Of a DNA stretch of 64,000 nt, positions 19,063 to 27,838 are shown one piece after another. Below the pieces are notes generated by a model that saw nothing but the letters and a program-made list of their open reading frames with translations, was not told where the DNA came from and ran no database searches. This DNA comes from Siphonobacter sp. SORGH_AS_0500. Lineage in GTDB: Bacteria > Bacteroidota > Bacteroidia > Cytophagales > Spirosomataceae. Where the stretch lies: the NCBI RefSeq assembly GCF_002838835.1, contig NZ_NHPP01000005.1:62001-126000 (forward strand). Reading direction: 5' to 3'. The translations under genes were made by a program, and so were the position numbers. Positions within the stretch are counted from its first letter, which is position 1; each line of letters opens with the position of its first letter.

Positions 19063-19932
19063 TTAAACACTAAGTTTCTTCATGTACTCAGCGTCTTTTT
19101 TCAGACTTTCCATGGGTGAACTGGGGTATTCTTCCTGCTCAACCAGGAAGTATTTGATACTGCTGTTATCAAGTACGCTCCGCAGGGTTTTCTTGAAATT
19201 CACTGCTCCTTCACCGATGTCGTTTTGTACGGGTCTGCCCCCCTTCACGGTGTAATCTTTGATGTGGCAGAGTTCGTAACGTTTGCCGTATTTCTTCAGG
19301 TGCTCGGCGGTGTTAACACCTGCCACGTCAATCCAGCAAAGATCCAGCTCAAACATTACGTTTTTAGGATCCGTATTTTCGAGTAAGAACTCCTGTGGTA
19401 ATTTACCATCGAGGGGCTTGAAGGAATAATCGTGGTTGTGGTAACCAAACTTCAAACCGCTTTTCTTTACTTCTTCACCTACTTTATTAAAATTATCGGC
19501 GATTTTCTTCCAGTCATCCCAGCTCTTTTGTGCACCGATGTAAGGACACAACAGGTAACTCAGGCCCGCCCCTTTTGCCATTTCGATGTCTTTTTTCAGT
19601 TGATCAGAGCTATTGGCTGCTTTACCGAAATCGAAATGTGTAGAAACCATTTTCACGCCTAAATCACCGAGGAAGGTTTTGATTTCTTTGGGTTCCATGC
19701 CCCATAAGAAACCTTTAGGACCACTGTAGCTTTCGAATTGCTTGTAACCGAATTGAGCCAACTGGGTCATGATGCCCTTAGGATCTTTGGGAAGTACGTC
19801 ACGGGCACTGTATAACTGAACACCGAACGGACTAATCGTTTTAGAGGGGGCAGCCCAAAGCTTGGACTGTTGAAGCGTGAAGGCACCGGCAACAAGAAGA
19901 CCGGATTGTTTCAAAAAATGACGACGTTGCAT
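19063..19932 (-). CDS. Sugar phosphate isomerase/epimerase-like TIM-barrel protein (exported)
   Basis: 289 aa. The N-terminus MQRRHFLKQSGLLVAGAFT is a Tat-type or long signal peptide. The body is a xylose-isomerase-like TIM barrel: FGVQLYSARDVLPKD at strand 1, MVSTHFDFG, FGYHNHDYSF (metal-ligand region), MFELDLCWID, LCHIKDYT and the last-strand VEQEEYP. This family binds a divalent metal and acts on sugars or inositol derivatives; many exported Bacteroidota members have no assigned substrate. It is a single gene on the minus strand. Confidence 0.85.
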   Translation of the reverse strand: MQRRHFLKQSGLLVAGAFTLQQSKLWAAPSKTISPFGVQLYSARDVLPKDPKGIMTQLAQFGYKQFESYSGPKGFLWGMEPKEIKTFLGDLGVKMVSTHFDFGKAANSSDQLKKDIEMAKGAGLSYLLCPYIGAQKSWDDWKKIADNFNKVGEEVKKSGLKFGYHNHDYSFKPLDGKLPQEFLLENTDPKNVMFELDLCWIDVAGVNTAEHLKKYGKRYELCHIKDYTVKGGRPVQNDIGEGAVNFKKTLRSVLDNSSIKYFLVEQEEYPSSPMESLKKDAEYMKKLSV

Positions 19933-20216
19933 GTTAATGGATGGTAAAAGCCTGTTCAGAGAAAGGCAAATGTGCGTAAATCATATGGCCTATCCAACCT
20001 TCACCAGCAGAATCTATTGTTAATAATTCAAAACAGCTCTTTTCTAATCCCTCTTCCACTTAAACTGTTCCTAATTTAACGTAAACTGATACTTTTTCAA
20101 CTATTTAAAATTGAGTCCTGAAGGTATCTTTGCTGTATTAAGTATTTGTAAATATTTCAAAAGAACCTAACTTCTTCGCTTCCCTTTTGGTTAGATTAGT
20201 ATATGCTTCTATAGTC

Positions 20217-21134
20217 ATGAACCCCCGCCGTAAAAAACTCAAAGCACGAAAGTTGATAAAACTTTCCATTGCCATTGGCTCCCTATTAACCGTCTGGGCA
20301 GTAGCCATTGGTATTCTCGGCGATTCAAAATCCATTATTTTTGATGCACTCTTTTCGCTCGTCGGGATCAGTATGTCCGGGGTTTCGTTGTTTGTCACCA
20401 ACTTTGTCCGCAAGCCCGACGACGATAACCTACCTTTTGGCCGCTCGCAGTTTGAACCACTTTATATCTCCGTTCAATCGCTCATCATCATTTTCCTGTG
20501 CCTCTATTCCTTCGCCACTTCCATTATTGACATTCTGAACGGCGGACGAAAAGTAGAATTAACCATTGCCTTTCCTTACCTGATTACCTCGATTATCGTT
20601 TGCATTGGTTTGGGATTATACTTCCGTAAAAAAGCCCGGCAATTAAAGTCGGATTACGTTTTGATTGAGGCGAATGAGTGGCAACTGGATGCCTTGCTGA
20701 GTTTCGGCGTTTTAGTCGTGCTTTCGCTGAGCTACTTTTTAAAGGATACGAGCTTCTCCGGCCTCATTCCTTATTTAGACCCCATCATTGTTTTGATTAT
20801 TTCGCTGTTGTTCATGCGAATTCCGGCTCGTACGTTCTGGAAAAACATCAAAGAGTTACTTCAGTTTGCTCCCGACGACGAAGTGGAAGACAAGATTCAC
20901 GAAGCTTCGGAAAAAATTGCCCAACAGTATCGTTTTACAGATTTACTGGTTCGCGTCGCTAAAACGGGCAGCAGTTATACCGTAGAAATTGACTTCCTGT
21001 TACCTAAAGATCAGGCTCAGAAGCCCCTGATTGAACTGGATCGGATTCGTCAGGAGTTGTATGACCTAATCAAAGGCGATTACCAGATGTGGTTAACGAT
21101 TTCCTTCACCACCGAGCGTAAATGGATGTTATAA
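20217..21134 (+). CDS. Cation diffusion facilitator (CDF) family metal transporter
   Basis: 305 aa from ATG 20217 (the open frame starts at a TTG at 20187). CDF exporters move Zn2+, Fe2+ or similar out of the cytosol in exchange for protons. SLLTVWAVAIGILGDSKSII starts the membrane part; FDALFSLVGISMSG is the transmembrane-2 metal motif, and NEWQLDALLSFGV the transmembrane-5 motif, with Glu/Gln-Leu-Asp in place of the common HxxxD. The C-terminal alpha-beta domain (DLLVRVAKTGSSYTVEIDFL) is the cytosolic dimerisation domain. A -7-like TATCTTTG lies at 20125-20132. The altered metal motif leaves specificity open. Confidence 0.85.
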   Translation: MNPRRKKLKARKLIKLSIAIGSLLTVWAVAIGILGDSKSIIFDALFSLVGISMSGVSLFVTNFVRKPDDDNLPFGRSQFEPLYISVQSLIIIFLCLYSFATSIIDILNGGRKVELTIAFPYLITSIIVCIGLGLYFRKKARQLKSDYVLIEANEWQLDALLSFGVLVVLSLSYFLKDTSFSGLIPYLDPIIVLIISLLFMRIPARTFWKNIKELLQFAPDDEVEDKIHEASEKIAQQYRFTDLLVRVAKTGSSYTVEIDFLLPKDQAQKPLIELDRIRQELYDLIKGDYQMWLTISFTTERKWML

Positions 21135-21138
21135 AGGC

Positions 21139-21170
21139 AAAAGCGGACCCACTTTCGCAGGTCCGCTTTT
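21139..21170. terminator. Bidirectional terminator between the CDF gene and purL
   Basis: AAAAGCGGACC (21139-21149) pairs with GGTCCGCTTTT (21160-21170). A-runs and T-runs on each side serve both convergent genes. Confidence 0.85.
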
Positions 21171-21189
21171 ACTATCGAATAATTACCAA

Positions 21190-24100
21190 TTATTGTTTCT
21201 CTACTAACCAGTTTTTCGCATTGACAAAAGCTTCCATCCAGGGAGAAACTTCATCTTTACGACCCGCAGGATAATAAGGCCAGTGCCACTGCAAAGCCGA
21301 ACGCTCGGCGTGAGGCATCATCACTAGGTGGCGACCCGTTTTATCGCACATCATTGCAGTATCAAAGCTGGAACCATTGGGGTTAGCCGGATACGTGTGA
21401 TAGGTGTACTTCGCCGTGATCTGGTATTCACTTTCGTCGTAAGGAAGCTCAAAACGACCTTCACCGTGCGAAATCCAAACCCCGAGTGTGCTACCCGCCA
21501 ATGTTGAAAGCATCACGGAATTGTTCTCCTGAATGGTTACCGAAGTAAACAAGCTTTCGTGTTTGTGGCTTTCGTTATGTTTCATTTTAGGCTTCACTTC
21601 ATGGTCAGGGTTAATCAATCCTAACTCGATGAAGAGCTGACAGCCGTTACAAATCCCTACGGAAAGGGTGTCTTCGCGTTGGAAAAACTTCTCAATAGCC
21701 TGTTTCGCCTTTTCGTTATACAGGAACGAACCAGCCCAGCCTTTAGCCGAACCTAGTACGTCGGAGTTAGAGAACCCACCTACTGCACCGAGGAACTGAA
21801 TGTCTTCCAGCGTTTCCCGACCCGAAATCAAATCCGTCATGTGAACGTCTTTCACTTCGAAGCCCGCCAAGTATAAAGCATTTGCCAGTTCGCGTTCGGA
21901 ATTACTTCCTTTCTCCCGAAGAACGGCTGCTTTCGGGCGGTAGCCTTCAATTACTGGTTTTTTACCCGTGAACTGTGTAGGGAAATGGTATTGCAACAGG
22001 TGATTTTTATAATTCTCAAAACGCTCGGTTGCTTTGGCCACACCACTTTGTTTCTGATCGAGCAGGTAAGACGTCTTGAACCATACATCACGCAGGTGAT
22101 CGACGTTCAGTGACCAGCTTGCGTCCTGATCTTTGATCGTTACCGTAGCTTCAGCCGTTACTTCACCAATTTTATGGAAGGCCACTCCTTTGGCAGTCAG
22201 AATCTCCTCAACTGAAGCATCTGCCTGGAATACGATACTAATATTTTCAGCGAACAGTTTCGCTACGCTATCCTGCTGCCCTAAGGAAGTCAGGTCCAGG
22301 GTAGCTCCGAGGTTGCGATCCGCAAAGCAAAGTTCGAGTAAGGTCGTAATCAAACCACCGCTGCCTACATCGTGACCCGCCTGAATTTTTCCGGCTTTGA
22401 TCAATTCCTGAATGGCATCGAAAGCGGTTTTGAACGCTTCGGCATTTACTACGTCCGGGGTTTCGTTACCAATTCGGTTTAGAATCTGAGCCAGCGAAGA
22501 ACCCCCCAGCTTGTATTGGTCGCCCGAGAGGTTAATGTAGTAAATCGAACCGCCGTCTTTTTGTAAAACGGGCTCAATCACGCCACGCACGTCATTACAG
22601 GGGGCACCTGCGGAGATAATCACCGTTCCGGGAGCAATCACATCCGCGTTGGGATATTTCTGCTTCATGGACAGCGAATCTTTACCCGTTGGAATGTTGA
22701 TTCCTAAACTAATCGCAAAATCAGAACAGGCTTGAACGGCCTGGTATAAACGAGCGTCTTCGCCCTTGTTCTTACAGGCCCACATCCAGTTAGCCGACAG
22801 CGAAACGCTTTTCAGACCTTCCTCAAGCGGAGCCCAGATGATGTTTGAAAGAGCTTCGGCAACCGCATTACGACTACCCGCTGCCGGATCAATCAGAGCC
22901 GAGATTGGGGCGTGACCGATGGAAGTAGCAATCCCGTCTTTACCCTGAAAATCCAGAGCCATTACCCCAACGTTATTGAGGGGTAAGTGCAGGGGACCGA
23001 CATTCTGCTGTTTCGCTACGCGACCACCTACACAACGGTCTACTTTATTGGTTAACCAGTCTTTACTAGCCACCGCTTCGAGTTGAAGAACGGCCTCCAG
23101 ATAGGTTTCTAATTCATTCACATCATAAGTAACGGGCTGATAGGTACGTTCTACCGTTTCGTCAACCATGATGGTTTTGGGAGCACTGCCAAACATATCA
23201 GCCAGTGCCAGATCCATCGGTTTAGCGTCTTTTGTGTGAGACGCAATGGTAAAGCGATGGTCGGCGGTTACTTCACCTACATTATACATGGGAGCCCGCT
23301 CGCGTTCAGCAATGCGTTGCAGGGTTTCCACATCAGCAGAGCCAATCACTAAGCCCATCCGCTCCTGCGACTCATTACCTACAATTTCTTTCGCTGAAAG
23401 CGTAGGATCGCCCACGGGTAACTTATCCAGATCAATAGATCCGCCCGTATCTTCAATCAATTCGGATAGACAGTTCAGGTGTCCACCGGCTCCGTGATCG
23501 TGAATCGAAACGATGGGGTTGTTATCACTTTCCACCAATCCACGGACGGCGTTAGCAACGCGTTTCTGCATTTCAGGGTTTGAACGCTGAATGGCGTTTA
23601 ACTCAATCCCTGAACCGAATTTCCCCGTATCAGCCGAAGACACCGCCGCACCGCCTAAGCCAATGCGATAGTTATCTCCACCCATTACAACGATCTGATC
23701 GCCCTGTTGGGGCTGGTGCTTAATGGCTTGCTCGGCTTTGCCGTAGCCAATTCCACCCGCCTGCATGATTACTTTATCATAACCCAGCGTGCGACCGTCT
23801 TCTTCGTGTTCAAAGGTTAATACCGAACCCGTAATCAGGGGTTGGCCGAATTTATTACCAAAATCAGTGGCACCGTTAGACGCTTTAATCAGAATGTCCA
23901 TCGGCGTTTGGTATAACCATTTACGCTCAGCGACACCCTTCTCCCAGGGACGATCTTTTTCCAGACGAGAAAGAGCCGTCATGTAAACCGCCGTTCCCGC
24001 CAGAGGAATGGCTCCCTGACCACCGGCTAAGCGGTCACGAATTTCTCCACCCGAACCCGTAGCAGCACCGCTGAAAGGCTCAACCGTCGTTGGGAAGTTA

Positions 24101-24846
24101 TGCGTTTCGGCTTTCAGAGAGATGACCGAGTCAAACTCTTTTACCTCGTAAAATTCGGGAACGTCGGGACGTTTCGGTGCAAACTGCTGCACGCGAGGGC
24201 CCTTCACGAACGCCACGTTATCTTTATACGCCGAAACAATTCCATTAGGATTGGTTTCCGACGTTTTACGAATCAGCTTGAACAGAGAAGTAGGTTTAGC
24301 TTCACCGTCAATCACGAAAGTGCCATTGAAGATTTTGTGACGGCAGTGCTCGGAGTTCACCTGCGAGAAGCCAAATACTTCGGCATCGGTAAGCTTCCGA
24401 CCTAATTTTTCTGAAAGATTATTAAGGTATTCTACCTCTTCATCACTCAGCGAAAGACCCTCCTGTTTGTTATAAGCGGCAATATCATCCAGCTCGATAA
24501 TCGGTTCGGGTTCGATGTTGATGGTGAAGATTTCCTGATTGAGTTCCTCATATTTCTGAGAAACCATCGGATCAAAACCGGTGAAATCAGCCGCTACTTT
24601 CGTAAACTCTTCGATTCGGCTGATTCCCGTAATATTCATATTCTGGGTAATCTCTACAGCATTGGTACTCCAGGGGGTGATCATGGCTGCCCGCGGGCCC
24701 GTAAACACCTGATTGATCGTAGTTTCTGGCAATAAGGATGAATCTCCGAAGAGCCAGTTCAATTTAGAAATGTCCGCGTCAGTCAAAGACTGCTGGGTTT
24801 CAACCGCGTAAACAGTAACCTGATCGGCAGAAAAGAAATAAATCAT
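21190..24846 (-). CDS. purL: Phosphoribosylformylglycinamidine synthase (FGAM synthase), single-chain
   Basis: 1218 aa, the large fused type as in enterobacteria (about 1300 aa). It converts FGAR, ATP and glutamine to FGAM in purine synthesis. Features in order: N-terminal PurS-like region; the synthetase half with FSQVNSEHCRHKIFNGTF, LKAETHNFPTTVEPFSGAATG and SIHDHGAGGHLNCLSEL; the second AIRS-like half with INIPTGKDSLSMKQKY and AGHDVGSGGLITTLLELCF; and a C-terminal glutaminase with nucleophile Cys in VGICNGCQLF and the His/Glu pair in MMPHAERS. Only long gene in the region, with its own TACCTTTG promoter box, convergent with the CDF gene. Complete, no anomalies. Confidence 0.97.
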   Translation of the reverse strand: MIYFFSADQVTVYAVETQQSLTDADISKLNWLFGDSSLLPETTINQVFTGPRAAMITPWSTNAVEITQNMNITGISRIEEFTKVAADFTGFDPMVSQKYEELNQEIFTINIEPEPIIELDDIAAYNKQEGLSLSDEEVEYLNNLSEKLGRKLTDAEVFGFSQVNSEHCRHKIFNGTFVIDGEAKPTSLFKLIRKTSETNPNGIVSAYKDNVAFVKGPRVQQFAPKRPDVPEFYEVKEFDSVISLKAETHNFPTTVEPFSGAATGSGGEIRDRLAGGQGAIPLAGTAVYMTALSRLEKDRPWEKGVAERKWLYQTPMDILIKASNGATDFGNKFGQPLITGSVLTFEHEEDGRTLGYDKVIMQAGGIGYGKAEQAIKHQPQQGDQIVVMGGDNYRIGLGGAAVSSADTGKFGSGIELNAIQRSNPEMQKRVANAVRGLVESDNNPIVSIHDHGAGGHLNCLSELIEDTGGSIDLDKLPVGDPTLSAKEIVGNESQERMGLVIGSADVETLQRIAERERAPMYNVGEVTADHRFTIASHTKDAKPMDLALADMFGSAPKTIMVDETVERTYQPVTYDVNELETYLEAVLQLEAVASKDWLTNKVDRCVGGRVAKQQNVGPLHLPLNNVGVMALDFQGKDGIATSIGHAPISALIDPAAGSRNAVAEALSNIIWAPLEEGLKSVSLSANWMWACKNKGEDARLYQAVQACSDFAISLGINIPTGKDSLSMKQKYPNADVIAPGTVIISAGAPCNDVRGVIEPVLQKDGGSIYYINLSGDQYKLGGSSLAQILNRIGNETPDVVNAEAFKTAFDAIQELIKAGKIQAGHDVGSGGLITTLLELCFADRNLGATLDLTSLGQQDSVAKLFAENISIVFQADASVEEILTAKGVAFHKIGEVTAEATVTIKDQDASWSLNVDHLRDVWFKTSYLLDQKQSGVAKATERFENYKNHLLQYHFPTQFTGKKPVIEGYRPKAAVLREKGSNSERELANALYLAGFEVKDVHMTDLISGRETLEDIQFLGAVGGFSNSDVLGSAKGWAGSFLYNEKAKQAIEKFFQREDTLSVGICNGCQLFIELGLINPDHEVKPKMKHNESHKHESLFTSVTIQENNSVMLSTLAGSTLGVWISHGEGRFELPYDESEYQITAKYTYHTYPANPNGSSFDTAMMCDKTGRHLVMMPHAERSALQWHWPYYPAGRKDEVSPWMEAFVNAKNWLVEKQ

Positions 24847-24887
24847 GTTTGGAGTCGTAATGCTAGATAAAAGCTTAGTACTTGCTA

Positions 24888-24895
24888 CAAAGGTA
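24888..24895 (-). promoter_or_regulatory. -7 promoter box of purL
   Basis: Read on the minus strand this is TACCTTTG, a perfect TAnnTTTG box, about 42 nt before the purL start codon. Confidence 0.55.
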
Positions 24896-25105
24896 GCGTG
24901 ATTCGACCGTTTTTCAGAAAAAAATCCAAGTTGAAGGAAGGAGCATGAAAAATGAGTGATTTCCCACCCCTTTTCTGCTTAAAATTACATTTGCCCACCT
25001 TTCCGAACCCCAAACGCGGGCTGAAAGCGTGTTCATCTGATTGGGCAACACAAAAACTCAACGGATCATTCCGACCAAATTCTTTTAATTGGGAAGGGGT
25101 TTTCT

Positions 25106-25160
25106 CCCGCAGTCGCTCGGCTCTAGCCGAGTGACCACTTAGCTCTAGGCCTCTGGCCGA
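25106..25160 (+). repeat. Hairpin element, copy 2 (single arm)
   Basis: The gap 24847-25505 (659 bp) holds no credible gene. CCCGCAGTCGCTCGGCTCTA through the palindrome CTCGGCTCTAGCCGAG to GGCCTCTGGCCGA matches the left arm of the 11392-11560 element. No right arm is found nearby. Downstream, 25263-25290 carries a degenerate copy of the short AGAGCGAAG-type dispersed repeat. Confidence 0.7.
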
Positions 25161-25262
25161 TAGCATGCAAATCAGAAGCTGGTCAGAGAACACCTTATCC
25201 TAAACGAAATTAGGCTTGCTCCCATCGACGCTTGCTGAACAACGAAGCCAATCCCATTCCAG

Positions 25263-25290
25263 AAGGTCTCTCCTTACGTTCGAGATGACA
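25263..25290 (-). repeat. Degenerate short dispersed repeat (TGTCATCyCGAACG type)
   Basis: AAGGTCTCTCCTTACGTTCG then AGATGACA reads on the minus strand as a divergent copy of the motif at 34068 and 37825. Confidence 0.45.
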
Positions 25291-25461
25291 GAGAGCGGCT
25301 TTGTTTCCCCCTCATCCATAATGATTCCATTCGTTTCGTGATCAATAAAGATTTCAAAACCCATGATTCGCATTAATAATGCTAACGATTCGACATTTTA
25401 AGCAATCTTCTGAAGCCATTACCAATGATCCCAAATTTTTATTACCTGTAGCATTCGCTTT

Positions 25462-25469
25462 TATATTTG
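25462..25469 (+). promoter_or_regulatory. -7 promoter box of the methyltransferase gene
   Basis: TATATTTG matches TAnnTTTG exactly, 37 bp before the start codon. Confidence 0.5.
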
Positions 25470-25505
25470 TGCACCTGTACAAACCAAATATTATTAAGTC
25501 ATTAG

Positions 25506-26213
25506 ATGCCAGACATTTACGAACCTGATTACGTTAAAGAACTATTTAATCAAATGTCCGGCTCTTATGAGCGGATGAATTACATTACCTCGTTTGGGTT
25601 TTCCATTCGCTGGAGAAAACAGTTTTTACGGAAATTAGGAGCCTCTCAGGAACCCATACAAATCATTGATTTACTTTCAGGATTGGGTGAAAACTGGGAA
25701 TTTCTCCATAAAAATTTCCCCAAAGCAGACATCTGGGCGTTGGACTTTTCAGAAAAAATGGTTCGGCAAAGTCAGCTGAAAAATGCCAGAAAATTTGATA
25801 ATAAAATACAGATTACGTGTCAGAATATTTTGGCTAATCAATTACCCACTGGTTATTTCGATTATGTTTCCTGTGCCTATGGTTTGAAGACCTTTAATCA
25901 GGAGCAGCTTCAAATCCTGGCTAAAGAGGTAACCCGCATTTTAAAACCAGGAGGTGTGTTTACTTTTGTAGAAGTATCAAAGCCATCTAATAAAATGCTC
26001 GCTTTGCTTTATAAATTTTACTTAGGAAAAGTTATTCCAATCCTGGGAAAACTTTTTCTGGGAAATCCCGAGGATTACCGAATGCTCTGGATTTATACTG
26101 AAAAGTTTAAAAATACTTCCTACGTAAAACAGGTATTTGAAGAGGCTGGACTGGAAGTAAGGCATGAGCCCTATTTTTTCGGTTGTGCCAGTGGTTTAAG
26201 TGGCCGAAAATGA
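25506..26213 (+). CDS. UbiE/MenG-like SAM-dependent methyltransferase
   Basis: 235 aa. The N-terminal VKELFNQMSGSYERMNYITS resembles the ubiquinone/menaquinone C-methyltransferase start (phase FDxMAxxYDxmN). Motif I is IIDLLSGLGENW (D-x3-GxG), the acidic end of strand 2 is ALDFSEKM, motif post-I is FDYVSCAYGLKTFNQ, and ILKPGGVFTFVEVSKP is motif III. It may be a quinone methyltransferase paralogue or act on another small molecule; no menaquinone gene is nearby. Single gene. Confidence 0.75.
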   Translation: MPDIYEPDYVKELFNQMSGSYERMNYITSFGFSIRWRKQFLRKLGASQEPIQIIDLLSGLGENWEFLHKNFPKADIWALDFSEKMVRQSQLKNARKFDNKIQITCQNILANQLPTGYFDYVSCAYGLKTFNQEQLQILAKEVTRILKPGGVFTFVEVSKPSNKMLALLYKFYLGKVIPILGKLFLGNPEDYRMLWIYTEKFKNTSYVKQVFEEAGLEVRHEPYFFGCASGLSGRK

Positions 26214-26372
26214 GAAGATTTTAAATACTTTCTTTGCAATCAGCCAACGAATCTGGATTATCAGCTACTGTTAAACTTTCATCGCAAACCAAGTCTATGA
26301 AAAGATTTAGCAACAACCGGGGTTATAATTCTGTTTAGAGAAAAGCTGCCTTTGTTCATTTTACGCTCGCTT

Positions 26373-26870
26373 ATGAAATCAACCTTTATACTAATATTCT
26401 GCTTATTGATAATGGGTGTGGCTTCAGGTCAAACCTATCCTACCACTTTTGCAAGTTTATCTCAACACAGCGTATACGTCGAAGCGGGTGGACCTGGGTT
26501 ATACGGTTCTCTTAATTATGAACTACAGCTAACCGATAAGCCTAAATTTGGTCTTCGGGCAGGCCTGGGGTATTACCATCACAACGCCAAATACCTCACT
26601 ATTCCACTGGGAGCCAACTACTTGTTTACGTTAGAAGAAGAAAAGTCTTACATTGAAATGGGCGTGGGCGTTACCTTTGCCCGGGCAGATGGCAAACTTC
26701 GTGGAGCCTCAACCAACCCGGATGCCGACCATTTCACGAGTTATATTCCCAGCATTGGTTACCGTCGCCACACCTATGATGAGTGGATTTGGCGGATCAT
26801 GCTCACTCCTATCATCAACAATTTTGGATTAAGCCCCTGGCTGGGTGTTTCCTTCGGAAAACGATTTTAA
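26373..26870 (+). CDS. Putative outer-membrane beta-barrel protein
   Basis: 165 aa from ATG 26373, chosen because it gives a good signal peptide (MKSTFILIFCLLIMGVASGQ). The rest alternates hydrophobic and polar residues as in small beta-barrels (SVYVEAGGPGLYGSLNYELQ, FGLRAGLGYYH, YIEMGVGVTFARADG) and ends in Phe (GVSFGKRF), the usual outer-membrane assembly signal. No specific function recognised. Followed directly by a terminator. Confidence 0.65.
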   Translation: MKSTFILIFCLLIMGVASGQTYPTTFASLSQHSVYVEAGGPGLYGSLNYELQLTDKPKFGLRAGLGYYHHNAKYLTIPLGANYLFTLEEEKSYIEMGVGVTFARADGKLRGASTNPDADHFTSYIPSIGYRRHTYDEWIWRIMLTPIINNFGLSPWLGVSFGKRF

Positions 26871-26880
26871 CCATATCGCA

Positions 26881-26915
26881 CAAAAAAGGCACATGTTCAA
26901 TCATGTGCTTTTTTG
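26881..26915 (+). terminator. Intrinsic terminator
   Basis: AAAAAAGGCACATG pairs with CATGTGCTTTTTT around a 6-nt loop, 10 bp after the beta-barrel gene. Confidence 0.9.
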
Positions 26916-26968
26916 TTGCTTAATATCTCCTGTCGTTCCTAGCTATGCTATTACTCTTTTATTTTTTC

Positions 26969-26997
26969 CTGTCATTCAGAGCGTAGCGAAGAACCTT
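26969..26997 (+). repeat. Short dispersed repeat (TGTCATTCAGAGCG type)
   Basis: CTGTCATTCAGAGCGTAGCG then AAGAACCTT is a plus-strand copy of the motif also at 34068. The gap 26871-27253 holds a terminator, this repeat, a perfect hairpin (27013-27056) and hairpin element copy 3. Confidence 0.6.
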
Positions 26998-27012
26998 ATT
27001 CCCTTTGGTAAA

Positions 27013-27056
27013 GTGCTTGGTCTTAAGGCTAGTAAAGATTCCTTAAGACCAAGCAC
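27013..27056. repeat. Perfect 16-bp inverted repeat
   Basis: GTGCTTGGTCTTAAGG (27013-27028) is the exact reverse complement of 27041-27056, loop 12 nt. No T-tract follows. It borders hairpin element copy 3. Confidence 0.75.
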
Positions 27057-27215
27057 AGTCGCTCGGCTCTAGCCGAGTGGCTACTGGGCTTCTGGCCGGT
27101 AAGATGCAAACTAGTAGCGAATAAAAGAACATCTCTTCCCACCAAAGATCCTTGCAACCATCGGCCAGAGGTCTACTACACTATATCGTCACTCGGCAGA
27201 GCCGAGTAACTGTGG
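27055..27215. repeat. Head-to-head hairpin element, copy 3
   Basis: Left arm ACAGTCGCTCGGCTCTAGCC (27055 on) and right arm TCACTCGGCAGAGCCGAGTA (27189 on) are inverted copies; the inner TTCTGGCCGG (about 27090) and CGGCCAGAG (about 27162) pair too. Same layout and spacing as copy 1, about 110 nt between inner and outer parts. Confidence 0.75.
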
Positions 27216-27253
27216 AGCATAGGGCAAATTTTAATTCGTCAATCTTCGTTTAT

Positions 27254-27511
27254 TCAATCCTTTATCAGTGAGACAATCCAGAAAACAAATAAATTCGTCA
27301 CTATATAGCCTATAAAAAATTTAAGAATTAATACTAACTCATTATAAAACTCCTTTTTCAATAAAATGTCATTATTAACATTCGTTGAAAAATTCTCTTC
27401 AACTTCATATTTTATCGAAACATAGGTATTAAATAGCATATAAACAGCAATAAGCAACACTATACCAGACAGTAGAATCCATAAACTAGTAATTAACCTC
27501 TTAGCTTTCAT
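27254..27511 (-). CDS. Small two-helix membrane protein of unknown function
   Basis: 85 aa. Two hydrophobic helices (about residues 8-28, ITSLWILLSGIVLLIAVYML, and 61-82, VLILKFFIGYIVTNLFVFWI) flank a polar loop rich in Glu/Asn. No family recognised. Its A+T-rich composition differs from the neighbours. It lies 56 bp downstream of the 59-aa gene in the same direction, so the two may form one unit. Possible immunity or orphan accessory protein; function not claimed. Confidence 0.5.
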   Translation of the reverse strand: MKAKRLITSLWILLSGIVLLIAVYMLFNTYVSIKYEVEENFSTNVNNDILLKKEFYNELVLILKFFIGYIVTNLFVFWIVSLIKD

Positions 27512-27567
27512 AGTGAATAGTAAGGTTCAATAACAACTTTCAAAAAATGGCTAAAACTAGTATTCAA

Positions 27568-27747
27568 CTATTGTTGTAATTGACAGGCTCGTTCAACGGT
27601 TATATCATAAGACATAATAAGATCTGGGTCTTCTTCATAAGGTATGAATATACATTTTAGAGACTCTAAAGGAATATCCATGGGTATTTCATCAATCAAT
27701 TCCTCGCTTATCTTGTCATAGACAAAAATCACTCTCTTGATTTGCAT
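27568..27747 (-). CDS. 59-aa protein resembling DUF7683-type small proteins
   Basis: ATG at 27747, TAG at 27568. The sequence begins MQIKRVIFVYDKISEELIDE and continues with IPMDIPLESLKCIF, PYEEDPDLIMSYDIT and ERACQLQQ. The YDK-x-EELIDEIP...DPDL pattern resembles small acidic DUF7683-like proteins often found beside polymorphic toxins, but this match is from memory and uncertain. It is followed by the small membrane protein; no toxin gene is seen, so the pair may be orphan immunity remnants. Confidence 0.5.
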   Translation of the reverse strand: MQIKRVIFVYDKISEELIDEIPMDIPLESLKCIFIPYEEDPDLIMSYDITVERACQLQQ

Positions 27748-27838
27748 ATTATTAATTAACTGTGATTAGGCACTATGAGTCCTTATTTTTTACGTATTAT
27801 AGGATACCTACTGCCATTATACATTCATCTTTCCCAAA

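Noticed and set aside
24885-25193. 102-codon reverse frame between purL and the methyltransferase
   Set aside because: Overlaps the purL promoter box and the hairpin repeat; the SARG/SGHSARAERL-like stretch is translated repeat.
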